64,000 nucleotides of DNA from Girardinichthys multiradiatus (Eukaryota; Chordata; Actinopteri; Cyprinodontiformes; Goodeidae): NCBI RefSeq assembly GCF_021462225.1, contig NC_061805.1, forward strand, positions 51,350,854-51,414,853. Direction: 5' to 3'. The translations under genes and the position numbers were made by a program. Shown here piece after piece: positions 33,701 through 44,240 of this stretch. Every line of letters begins with the position of its first letter. Position 1 is the stretch's first letter. The notes beneath the pieces are model-generated. The model saw only the letters and a list, made by a program, of their open reading frames with translations, ran no database searches and was not told the origin of the DNA.

Positions 33701-34962
33701 CCTCTGAGACCTTCTCCCACCGAGCAGAACAACCCTCAGCTCAGACACTGAAATTAAACACAAAAAAAACTGTTAAAAAGTCATGAAACAGATTCAGTAA
33801 CCAGTAATATTTTATCCACAGCTGTTCTTTATTTGATCCAGATGGTTTCTACCTTCAGCCTGTGTTGGTCAGGCTTTCAGAAAGAAGATTAAGAAGAGAA
33901 GGATCTAAGTAACAATGTCTAAAATGCTGAGTGTTCATTTCATAAGTATGGAGGCAATTCAACTTCTTGACAGGTAGTCTGACTTCAGTCTTTGTCAGAA
34001 TTCAGGGAGGATTTTAAGACTAATCAGGTTGATCATTTATCAGCAGAGAAAATCATAGTCAGTCCAGTTAAACTCACTGGAAGGTGGGATAAGTTCAAGG
34101 CTGTTGCTGCGTTTCACAGACTGAAAATCTGCAAAGACAAAAAGACTCAAAATCATTTTAAAAAATCAAGTTAAGAAATCACCTTAAATGCAAACATCTA
34201 AGTACTCCAGAAGCAGCAAAACCAAACAGGTCCAAGAAGAAAATGAGTAATCTAAAACAGAACTAGTTTAACCAACTGCTGTTGGCACCTAAACAAGAAA
34301 ACACTAAACTAAAACCAGAAGACCAGGAAATAGTGGTTTCCTTGTTCTAAAAACATCCAGGCTGAGAAACTTTCTGCTTGTGACGCTTTCATCTCCAGAC
34401 TGAAGCAAAGGTTTCTTTCTGGAGACACTTTCATGGAGGTCAGATTTGATTTCAAGGTCTTTTTTGGGGTATGAATTATTCTCTGAATCGCTCTTCCAGA
34501 AAAAACAAAATCCAAAGTCAAAGTTCTTGTTTATGAACAAACTTGGTTAATAAAGTTGATTCTGAACCTGAAGTAAATAAACTGATAAGTGAAATGAGCT
34601 GCCATAGCAGAAGTTATTATTATTTTCAGAGCGTTTTTATGCTTTGACTGAATGTAGGAAAAAGATTTAATTTTATTTTATCCTCCCGTTCTTTCCAAGC
34701 CTTCAACAAGTCACAACCTTAAGAAGCTAAAGGTCAATAGATGTAGACCTTCCATATTTCATTTCTCTTTATTTAAAGGCACATAAAAGATCAAATAACT
34801 ATTTTCTTGAACTTTTATAATAATATCTGTTCTACATGATCACATCTAATGACTGAAGACATCTGAACCTATGCATGTCTCATAAATGTATCTACATAAA
34901 CAAGATACATCCATACTTAGAAATGAGGTCTAACTAAACTCACCAGGTTCTGCAGCAGCCAT
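27783..34962 (-). CDS. Multi-domain GIMAP (AIG1-type) GTPase with C-terminal coiled coil
   Basis: GIMAPs are immune-associated GTP-binding proteins of the septin/TOC-like AIG1 family. Exons: 34962-34944 (19 nt, MAAAEP), 33747-33118, 32503-31361 and 29158-27783. All junctions are GT/AG and phase 1, and the joined frame gives 1055 residues. There are four GTPase-like domains: about residues 8-200, 218-385, 387-590 and 605-810. The first three have broken P-loops ([25 protein letters not shown]) and lack DTPG (NTPD, KTPD, ELPA). The fourth has [21 protein letters not shown] and the FTGGD block, so it alone should bind GTP normally. Residues 812-1055 are a Glu/Lys/Arg-rich coiled coil. The build resembles vertebrate GIMAP8 (several G domains). 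Splitting into separate genes is possible, but shared phases and the absence of other leader exons favour one gene. Confidence 0.82.
29387..31083. repeat. 1.7 kb satellite of a 9-bp unit, ACAGATACT / ACAGATCCT
   Basis: About 188 tandem nonamers that differ mainly at one position (A or C) run without spacers. Rare variants (ACAAATACT, TTACAGATA, CCTTCAGAT, ACTAAAGAT) recur at 333-bp spacing (37 units): 29461 and 29794, 30501 and 30834, and 30565 and 30898. This shows a higher-order duplication. The array lies in the last intron of the multi-domain GIMAP gene. Because 9 is divisible by 3, several frames on both strands stay open for over 500 codons. These are low-complexity artefacts, not genes. 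Confidence 0.97.
32821..32925. repeat. Intronic segment duplicated with 34055-34150
   Basis: GGAAGGTGG, then CTGCTGTGCTTCACAGACTGAA here corresponds to GGAAGGTGG, GTTGCTGCGTTTCACAGACTGAA at 34078-34125. The two pieces lie in successive introns of the GIMAP gene, as expected if an exon and its flanks were duplicated in tandem. Confidence 0.6.
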
Positions 34963-35105
34963 GACGCCTCTGTCACACTGGACTCACCCAAGCTGAAATT
35001 CAGGTTCCTAACGCAGGAGAAATGTTACATTTAAGAAACGTGGCCACAGTGACAGATAAGGACGTATTTTGTACAGCGTGACAATCACGAATATTTTATT
35101 CTATA

Positions 35106-36030
35106 CAGTGAAGCCCAAACGTATTCATACCCTGGACCGATTTAGATTTTGAATGTTTTTATTCCACCCTAAAAATATTAAGATAGACTTCTGTGAAAAA
35201 TAAAAAAATAATGTGACAATTTAAAGACAAATTATTTATCTGCTTTTAATTACATTTTATGTAAAAATGACAAATCAAGAATAATTTATATTATTCTTGT
35301 TGTGGAATTTTCTTATCAAAGTGGAGAGAAGTTGACTCATAACAAGAGAAAATCCGGACTTTGTCTTATAAGTTTTATTCAAAGGCATTCAGCGTTTGAA
35401 TGACTCTGTCACCGAGCAAGTCAGTTGAAGCAGAGCCCCGATCAACATTTACACACAGTATTTATACCAGAACATGACAGTGTTATCTCAACTGCAAAGA
35501 GTCTGTGTTTTATGACCCAAACCCTTCTTAAGTTCAAAAGTGACAAGGTTATCTAGGAACAGACCTAACTGCCCTTCCTGACATTGTCCTAAAGATGGGT
35601 CTGAACCATCAAACTTCTGATAATGGCTTTTACAGCTTCTTCCTCTAACACAGATATTCTGAGGAGTAAAAAAGGTTATACACTGTGAAATGCTTACTGC
35701 AAGAATTTCCATCACATTCTCAACAATCAACGGACATTTTTTGTGGTATTCCAGCCATCAACCCTTCTTATAAATGACTGAGCAGATTTTTCATGTTTTT
35801 CTTGTATTTTGATGATTTTTCTTTGGTGATGAGCTCCATGTCTTTGAGGTTACATGGAAGGCTTCCTGGCCATCACCCTAATCTTTAGCTCCCTCCACAG
35901 ATTCTCTCTCTGATCCAAGTCTGGACTCTGGCAGCTCCAAAACATTAATATTACTTCCAACCAGAAGAAACATGTTGGTTAAATTAAAAGATTATTTTAA
36001 ACCGTAATCTGCCAGGGCTGTGAATAACTG
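35106..36030. mobile_element. Probable non-autonomous Tc1/mariner-type transposon, carrying a solo LTR
   Basis: The ends begin CAGTGAAGCCCAAACG, ATTCATACCCTGGACC on the left and, read inward from the right, CAGTTATTCACAGCCCTGGC. They share an imperfect inverted repeat flanked by TA on both sides (35104-35105 and 36031-36032). No transposase is visible. A solo LTR is inserted inside. The class is inferred from TA flanks and ends only. Confidence 0.45.
35298..35716 (-). mobile_element. Solo LTR with 4-bp target duplication, just upstream of the GIMAP leader exon
   Basis: On the minus strand the element starts TGTGATGGAAATTC and ends CCACAACA (TG...CA). It is flanked by AGAA on both sides (35717-35720 and 35294-35297). 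It contains a TATA-like GGTATAAATAC and a GAATAAAAC poly(A) signal. It is homologous over its length, in opposite orientation, to 62855-63292. No internal retroelement genes are adjacent, so it is a solo LTR left by recombination. It lies about 340 bases upstream of, and in the same direction as, the multi-domain GIMAP gene. Confidence 0.85.
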
Positions 36031-36034
36031 TATA

Positions 36035-39000
36035 TTAATTAAATGTACACATGTTGACAATCTGCATGTAAATTACATGTCTTATACATGACATTCAGGC
36101 AGTCTAAGCTGAAAAGATAAACTTAATTTTTAATTGAAATTTTATTCACCATTCACAGGGGCAAAGTAACAAAAATAGTTAAGAAGTTAAAGCACTGCCT
36201 CGTTTGGACTTAAGATGACAGAAACACTCCGAGGAACGTTTACCAGGATCATCCTGCATCTTTCAACATCTAGGAAAAAATACTAAAACTAATTTAGATC
36301 TTAGCAACTGCAAACAAACCTGTGAGCCCAGTTCAGTTTGATTAGAGGTTCTGTTTTCAGTCTGTTACATTTACCAAACACACAGAGACTAATGAGTGAC
36401 TGCAAGCAGAAAGCAGCAGCTGCCCTCAGGGAGATCAGCTTCTATCATCAGTTGAACTTGTTCTTCCACAAAGTTTAGGTGAGTGGTACAAGACAGCAGC
36501 GAAAAGACGTCGGACCACATATTTAAAGGGGAACATCGCATCTTGGTTTGTACTAAAACCAGTTTAACAGGAACTTTAAGGAAGAGAAAAAAGAAAAAGG
36601 TTCAGTAAAAGGTATCAGTCCTTGATGTTCGTTCCAGTACACGGTTCTCCTTCAACAACTTTTGATAACTCATTTTAAGAATTAAAAAAACTGCAGAAAT
36701 AACTAAGCAAACTGAGCAGGATTGTGTAGACCAGCATGAATCCAGTTCAGCTAACTGATCACATCTTTGTCAAAGTCCACAAAAACTAAAGCTTTTACAA
36801 AATGAACCAACAGAGAATCAGGTGCAGTGATGTCTGTATTTCAGTTTTCATGGCTAAAAATCAAACCATGGATCTTTTCAGCTAACATAAGGTTCATAAA
36901 GAAAGAGGTTTAGGCCTGTAGTTTTAAATAAGTGTAACTGAACTTAGCACCTAGTTTCAGATTGGAAGTGACATCATGAGAGACAGAGAGACTAAACTCA
37001 CTGTGTGGAGATCCAACATGTTTACATCAGACTAATAAAATGATTTCTGTCTTTGAGGCTTTTCTTTGTCAATCATTTACATAATGTCTATATTTATGCA
37101 CGTTTTTTTCCTCAAAATGATGTAATCAGGCATACAACAATATAAAATAAGGTACAAATTCTGGTATTTTCAAATAATAAAATAAAAAGAGTAAAAGTAA
37201 CATCTTTACAAAATAAGGCCAAAGACAGTAGGTAATCTATGCATATTTGCACACTGAAAGCTACTGATGAGATAAACTGAATGTTCACTGCAAATGTTAC
37301 AGATAAGAACAAAAAGGTATGTTAATATACAAGAAGTCTCACTTTGTGATGAACTGGGTGGGAATGTTTGGTTAAAATGTGCTTCTTCAATCATTAAAGT
37401 GGCCAGAGGTCAGTGGGGTAACCATATATTATATTCATGTAGGAGTTGTGTTAGTTCCTAGTAAATGTGACGCCCACCTCTGGTTATGTATCATTATTAC
37501 TGTCTGAAAGTAAAGAAAGCAAAAATCCTTCCAGATGCACAGCATCCAAACCCAGAATGAAATATCTTTCAAAAAAAGCAATACATCAACCAGAAAAACG
37601 ACAAAGAAAGGTTTTTAAAAGAATGAATCACAACAAATGTAACAGAGTTGCTCCAACAAGCTATTCTAGAGCTGTTTATGTAGGTGTGACAGTCCCATAA
37701 CCGAGAGCTCCTTTAACACAGGCAGTGACTTTGGATCTGACTGTTTTCAAAATTAAACTAAAAAATAAAAGAGATCATGATCTCCTCAGCTTCCTGTTCA
37801 CAATAAACTGTATATATATTCTCTGAAATATCCAGATTTTCTTAACTCACCTGTTGCTGACTGTGCCCTCAGGAACAAGTTAAAGTTAAAAACTCAACAC
37901 ACCCAAAAACGTCTCTGGACTTTTAAAGTATCTTTAAAATGTAAAAGGAAAGTTTAGCTTTCAAATCTAATCTTCTCCATGTCATTTTGTAGTGTTTCAG
38001 CTTCTCTGGTCAAGTTCAACTGCAGGATGTTTTATGAAAGTACCTGCAGTGGTACGCTGACATGTTCTTCCTCATTCCTGCACAAACTAAGACTTCCTTC
38101 ATCAGAAAACCTCCAGGGCTCAAACTGAACAGGATTCTGATCTAAAACACCTTAAATGTAAATACGTTTTATTTTTTAAACTCAACATTAAAAACTTCCC
38201 TTTTCACTACAATAAAACATTGTTTTAAAATCATTTTCCTGAAACAAAAGTCCTCTGATTCAGTGCTGACATGAAGATTATTCTACAGTCATTGAAAACA
38301 GAGATCCAGTCAGAGTTTACCAGTTTTCCTCTTTGTGTGCAGCTAAAACCTGAGTGTTTGTGGGCAGTCAGACTCAGCAGGTCAGTCTTATTTGGTACTG
38401 CTGCTGGCTAAATGAGTTGTCTTTAGAGGATGTAGTGACATGTATGTCAGTGTGTTATTTCTTTATTTGTGCTGCTATTGACGGTTTATGTCAGTTACAT
38501 GAATACAGTAAAACTGGGAGTCTGTTGTTCGGAATCAGAATATCCTGATATATTAGGTACAACATAATAAATCTGGTCAAAGCATGAGCAACAAATAACT
38601 TGTGTAAAATAGAGGCAGTTGTTAAAAAGATCAAATAAAACCACATTTATACTAAAGCACGTTTCCATTACTCCTTCACATTCTGGCTGTTGTTGAGTTT
38701 AGCTGGAGCAGCTGGATAGAAACTGTTGCTCAAAGACACAGGGTCGATAACGGGAGGAACCAGCAAATGACAATGAAAATCAGTGAGCTTTTAAACTGAG
38801 GGAAGTGCAGTGTGGACCAATGAGAAAGGGGAACAGGTAATCAGATGAAATGATGAACAGGTGTAAAGACAAGCTGCAGGGAACTGAGAAATATATCTGA
38901 AGGTAAACAACCAGTAGGGGGAGCAAGACTTGACTAACAAAACTAAGGGACCAGATCTAAGGGGAAAACACATGAACACCATCACTGAACAGTGATCAGA

Positions 39001-39120
39001 GAAACTAGTAAAGAAGGAACAGAAAAACACCTGACAGAAAAAAAGTAAACTATCAAAAAACCCAAAATGGCAGATCCTGACAGTTCTGGACTTTTTGGAG
39101 CCAGCAGGAACTGTGAAGTT
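36035..39120. other. Intergenic, no supported gene
   Basis: AT-rich DNA with short open frames and no conserved motif. The part from 38690 to 39090 (purine-rich, ACAGGTAATCAGATGAAATG) resembles stretches at 300-560 and 22450-22720 in texture and is probably an unclassified dispersed repeat. Confidence 0.5.
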
Positions 39121-39149
39121 CTTCAAGTGTGGGCAGAGGACAGCTATTC

Positions 39150-39836
39150 ATCTTTTAGGCCACATCAATGACCCCTTGGAGCTCTTTCCTCTGAGCCACT
39201 GTACAGCTGGTGGATCACACACAGATGCAGTAGGTCTTTATGCTCCCAATAGATCAGTGAAAAAATGAGACCAGCAGATTCTGTGGGAGGTTATTTCTCC
39301 TAAGACCCTTCAGGAAGTGCAGCCTCTGTTGGGCCTTCTTCAGAAGCTCAGAGGTGTTCATGCTCCAGGTCAGGTCCTCCTCAATGTGGACTCCCAGGAA
39401 GCAGAAGTCAGTCACCCTCTCCACAGAGTCCCTGCTGTAAGTCCACTATTATCTCCTTGGTCTGGGAGATGTTGAGAAGCAAGATGTTCTCTGCGCAGCA
39501 GGCTGTCAGCCCTCCACCTTTTCCCATTTGCAGACTCATCCCCCCAGAGATGAACTCCATCACTGTGGTGTCATCTGTGAACTTGACAATGGTGTTGTTG
39601 TGGTGAGCAGGGGTGCAGCCATAGGTGTAGATGGCGTAGAGCAGGGGACTCAACCCACAACCCCGTGGAGAGCCGGTGCTAAGGCCTGAAGATGTATGTT
39701 GACCCATTCTGACCTTCTGGTTGTGACCCGACATGAAGCTGTGGATCCACATGCTGGAGTGTTGCAGCCCAGTGTGACTCAGTTTGTCCACCAGTCTGTA
39801 GGGGATGATGGTGTTGGATGCTGAGCTATCCACACC
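39150..39836 (-). pseudogene. L2/Rex-like LINE reverse transcriptase, C-terminal fragment
   Basis: On the minus strand the frame reads DSSASNTIIPYRLVDKL, then TGSPRGCGLSPLLY (RT motif B) and KFTDDTTVMEF (motif C, normally FADD), and beyond a frame change FLGVHIEEDLTWS, KKAQQRLHFL and SIESILTYCICVW. These are the order and wording of fish L2/Rex1-like RTs. The frame starts exactly where the fragment at 52018-52660 stops, so the two are halves of one element. Confidence 0.7.
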
Positions 39837-39944
39837 CTTTCTGACTTGGCACCATTACCCCTAATTCATAGCGGAAGCAGTTTGTTTTTACTTCCGCTTG
39901 CGCTGTTGTTTAAAGTTGCAGGGTTACACTTGCTGTTGATTTAA

Positions 39945-40425
39945 TTTTCTTGACTCCGCATTTTCCTTTACCTGGCGTAAATGGCAACGCATTGGAGGTG
40001 GATACATTACAAGGATGTTTTATAAAGAGGCGAGAACAAATCATTAACGGTGCCTCACTTGTCACTTCTCACGGACTGGGTAGACAACATGAAATTATGG
40101 CCTGAAGTTACCTATATTGACATTATTAATTACCTTGTTTATTGTGAAGGCGTTGATGGTGAGGAATTACGTAATTATAAGAGCACCGAGGCGTATAATT
40201 ACCAGCACAGCAACAAAATCAATAACGTAATGTTCAAGAAACAAGGCGACTTTATTTTCTGAAAGCATCTGTAGAGCTGAGCCACAGCATCAGTCAAGCT
40301 AAACACTTAGCATGGGTCATGCTCAGGGAAAGTGGAGCGGTGGAGACAGTCGGCTGTTCCTGTATTGCCGGATTAGGGAAATCATGTAGTCATGCGGCGG
40401 CTATTCTGTGGAAGGTATATCACTT
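39945..40425 (+). pseudogene. Decayed SWIM-zinc-finger element, 5' part
   Basis: Successive frames read ALEVDTLQGCFIKRREQII, MKLWPEVTYIDIINYLVYC, then LKASVELSHSISQAKHLAWV and GCSCIAGLGKSCSHAAAILW. The last is a SWIM zinc finger (CxC...CxH). I recognise the set as the N-terminal part of a multicopy fish protein that usually continues into a YqaJ-like nuclease. That part is absent here. At least two frame changes (near 40070 and 40258) break it. It is a mobile or formerly mobile gene, not a host gene. Confidence 0.5.
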
Positions 40426-42830
40426 ATCTGGATATCAGAATGTTTAGATCACTGAAACAGAAACACTGGACTGGCTGTAGGCTGTGATCGGGGAGACGTG
40501 CAGCTGTCATCTTGCTGCCTGCTACGTGTTTACATGTGGAAGCCATGCTTTGGCAAAGTCTGATGTAATGTCACACAAAACACTCAGTAAAAGCTAAGGA
40601 TTGCATGATTAAAATGCGAAATGGGGACAAACCACATTTACAATTTCATTCAGCAGGAACAGATACGGCCCTTTTGTTGATTTAGCTGGAAGCTGTCTGG
40701 CTCAAAGAGGTCCGGATCTTTGGAGCAAAAAGCTGACCTTAAAAAGAGGCTCAGAGAGCAGGAAAGATATAGAATGAGGTGGAGTCTGTGTCTTAAAGGC
40801 TTGAAGGAGGAGAAAGATGAAGATATCAGGTCTTCAGTCACTGACACTTTAAAACACATCATTCCTGAATCTGAAGGAGGCTTGAGGAGGAAGTGGATGT
40901 TGTGCGCAGGCTAGGAAACAAGATGGATAAAAAAACACAGAAACATCATTGTTCTGTTCAAACAAAGAATTATAAAAGAAGAAATTTGGAGAAAATCACA
41001 AAGGTCAGCTTACTGTCAAGAGCGGGGCATCAGGTTTGCTGAAATGTTACCCAAAGAGGACTGGGAGGAGAGAAATCGTCTTATTGATCAAGCCAGGAAG
41101 GCTGGAAAGGTGGCCTACTTTCGAGGTCCCTTTGGCTATATTGATTGGTGCCAAATTAGAGTGGAAATGTTCATGCAAGATAAAATGGAGATGCAGGATT
41201 TGTTGCAGGACTTGCAAGTGTAATGCTTTCCCCTACGCGTTCTATTGCTAACTTACTGCATAGCGTTTCTTAAACCCCATTTTTTCAGTTTTAAATCAAA
41301 GGTTTATTTCTGTTACTTTTTTATGTAAAGTGAGGAAATTTCATTTGGTTCACTCGGTGTTAGAGGCTTAAAAGACATTATCAAAAGGAAAGCATTATTT
41401 TTGTTTTCAAAATTACAGAAAATGAATTGTTTTTTATTCCAAGAGATTAACTCATCGATTACAGATGAAACATTTTGGGCTAACAAATGGGGCGACAAGA
41501 TTTTTTCAGCCATGGGACAAAACGAACTGTGAAAATTTGTTTTAGTAGTTTCTCTGGGGAAATTTTAACACACAAAGGAGACACAAATGAACATTGGTTA
41601 ACAGTGGTGACCAAAACCAACCACCTGATCCTCATAATGAGTTCATCTTTATGGCTTTAATTATGAGAGTTTAAATAGAACTCTTCTGAACGAATTATCT
41701 CAGATTATTCTTGAATTAAAACACGGTATCTCACTGATCATGTCCTTTTGGGAGGGGATTGGAACATAACTGAATTATTGGATAGGTGGCCTCCAAGATC
41801 AGGCAAACAACAATATAATAGTCTGATAAACAGTTTTATGACAGATAATAATTTAACTAATGTGTGGAGAACTTTGAACCCAGAGCTCGCTGAATATCAT
41901 GGATTAAACCTAATGGACAGTGTAGACCAAGATTGGATGATTGGTTAATAAATAATAATCTCTTAACATATGCCACAAAATCAGCAATCTCTAAAGCACC
42001 ACTATCTGATCATTGCTTTATAAGCTTAACAATAGGACCAAATATAAAGATAAAGAGAAACGAAGGCTATTGGAAATTTAATGCTAGTTTATTAGACAAT
42101 GATGATTACTGTAACAGGATTAAAAAATATGCAAAGATGTGGAAGCTGATCACTCAATTACAGATGACATAAATAAATGGGAATTTTTTAAATATAAAAT
42201 AAGATTGGGTTCAATACATTTCTGCAAAGAACTTAGGAAGAAGGAAAACAGTATGAAAATGATCTATTCAGAGAAATTAACAAAATTTGTAACTCTTTAG
42301 ATACAAACAGTCAAACATTAATGGAACTGCAAGCTAAATTAGATGATTTATAGATTAGGGAAGTTTATTTACTGATATTTCTTTGGTTCTTGGACCCCGA
42401 AGGAAGACACAAACGCTGAGAATGATGTGAGCTTGAATGGACAATTTAGGATTAGAATTAGAGACGTCTTCCCCCAAAGGGCCGAGGCTGAAATAAATGA
42501 ACTGTTAGGCGTAAATAATATCAGGCCGGATAATGAATGAATCGAGACTAACAGGGAGAAGGACGGGATTACGAGAAGAAAGGGAAAGAGAGAGCTGGAC
42601 GGAAAGAGATGAGTTAGACAGAAAGAGGAGGGAAGGAACGTGACGCTCGAGCACAGGAGGGTGGAAAGAGTCAGGCGATGAATGAAAGAAAGTAGGGAGC
42701 CTGACTGGGTGCAAGGCTCTGAGGAAGATGAAGGAATGAGAAAGATGACTCGAGCCGCGGAGGCATCGAGATGACAAATGCGTTAAACCACGGATGCATG
42801 GGAGTGATAGATGAGACTGCAGAAGCATGA

Positions 42831-44240
42831 GAATCAGAATCAGAATCAGAATCAGAAAAGCTTTATTGCCAAGTACGTTTTTGGACATACAAGGAATTTG
42901 TTTTGGCGTAGTCGGTGCAATACAGTACAAATTAAACAGTATAAACATATCTACAATATAATATAAATATATGTGCACAGTTTTAAGTGAGTGAGAGTAA
43001 ATATAGAGCAGTATAAGATGCAAGAGCAATACAACAGTACAGGTGATCATTGTGCAAGTAAAGCAGGAGTCCAAGCTGAGCGTTAATGTAACGCATAGAG
43101 TTGCAGGTTACAGGTGTCCTGTCAGTAAAAAAAGGGGGGGGGGGGGGGGGGGGGGGGGGGGGTAGTGTGAGTGTCAGGGTGGTTTCTGGGCTTTGTTAAC
43201 CAGGCTGGTGGCAGATGGTAAAATACTGTTCTTGTGGCGTGAGGTTTTGGTCCGGATGGACCGCAGCCTCCTGCCAGAGGGGAGAGTCTCAAAGAGTCTG
43301 TGACCGGGGTGGGAGGGATCAGCCAGAATCTTCCCTGCCCGCTTCAGGGTCCTGGAGGTGTACAGTTCCTGGAGCGACAGTAGACTGCAGCCAATCATCT
43401 TCTCAGCAGACCGAATGACACGCTGCAGCCTGCCCTTATCCTTGGCTGTAGCAGCGGCGTACCAGATGGTGATGGAGGAGGTGAGGATGGACTCAATGAT
43501 GGCTGTGTAGAAGTGCACCATCATAGTCTTTGGCAGGTTGAATTTCTTCAGCTGCCGCAGGAAGAACATCCTCTGCTGGGCTTTCTTGATGAGGGAGCTG
43601 ATGTTTGGCTCCCACTTGAGATCCTGGGAGATGATGGTTCCCAGGAAGCGAAAGATTCCACAGTGTCAATTGTGGAGTCACAGAGGGTGATGGGGCAGGT
43701 GGGGCTGGGTTCTGCCTGAAGTCCACAACCATCTCCACTGTCTTTAGAGCATTGAGCTCAAGGTTGTTCTGGCTGCACCAGTCCAACAGATGGTCCACCT
43801 CCCATCTGTACGCGGACTCGTCACCATCAGAGATGAGTCCGATCAGGGTGGTGTCGTCCGCAAACTTCAGAAGCTTGACAGACTGGTGACTGGAGGTGCA
43901 GCTGTTGGTGTACAGGGTGAAGAGCAGAGGAGAGAGAACACAGCCTTGGGGGGAACCGGTGCTGATGGTCAGGGAGTCAGAGACGTGCTTCCCCAGCCTC
44001 ACGCGCTGCTTCCTGTCAGACAGGAAGTCAGTGATCCACCTGCAGGTGGAGTCGGGCACACTCAGCTGGGAGAGCTTCTCCTGTAGCAGAGCTGGGACGA
44101 TGGTGTTGAAGGCAGAGCTGAAATCCACAAACAGGATCCTGGCGTAGGTTCCTGTGGAGTCCAGGTGCAGGTCCAGGAGGATGAAGTGAAGGGCTAGGTT
44201 GACTGCATCATCTACAGACCTGTTGGCTCTGTATGCAATG
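42831..44240 (-). mobile_element. 5'-truncated L2-type LINE, minus-strand copy
   Basis: The RT frame reads YRANRSVDDAVNLALHF, LFVDFSSAFNTIVPALL, STGSPQGCVLSPLLF and KFADDTTLIGLI, then after a 1-base frameshift near 43655, QRMFFLRQLKKFNLPKTMM to RSIRTKTSRHKNSILPSAT. The 3' end has CAATAAAGCTTTTC and a short (GATTCT)n tail at 42831-42856, a hallmark of L2-like elements. A 29-base poly-G run lies in its 3' UTR. It sits within the DIRS-type region. It is nearly identical to the plus-strand copy at 49769-50820, so the family was recently active. Confidence 0.8.
43134..43162. repeat. Poly-G homopolymer, 29 bases
   Basis: An uninterrupted G29 run in the L2 3' UTR. The sister copy near 50490 has an ordinary CTCTCCCTTTCAC stretch instead, so the run is a local expansion or a sequencing problem. 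Confidence 0.95.
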
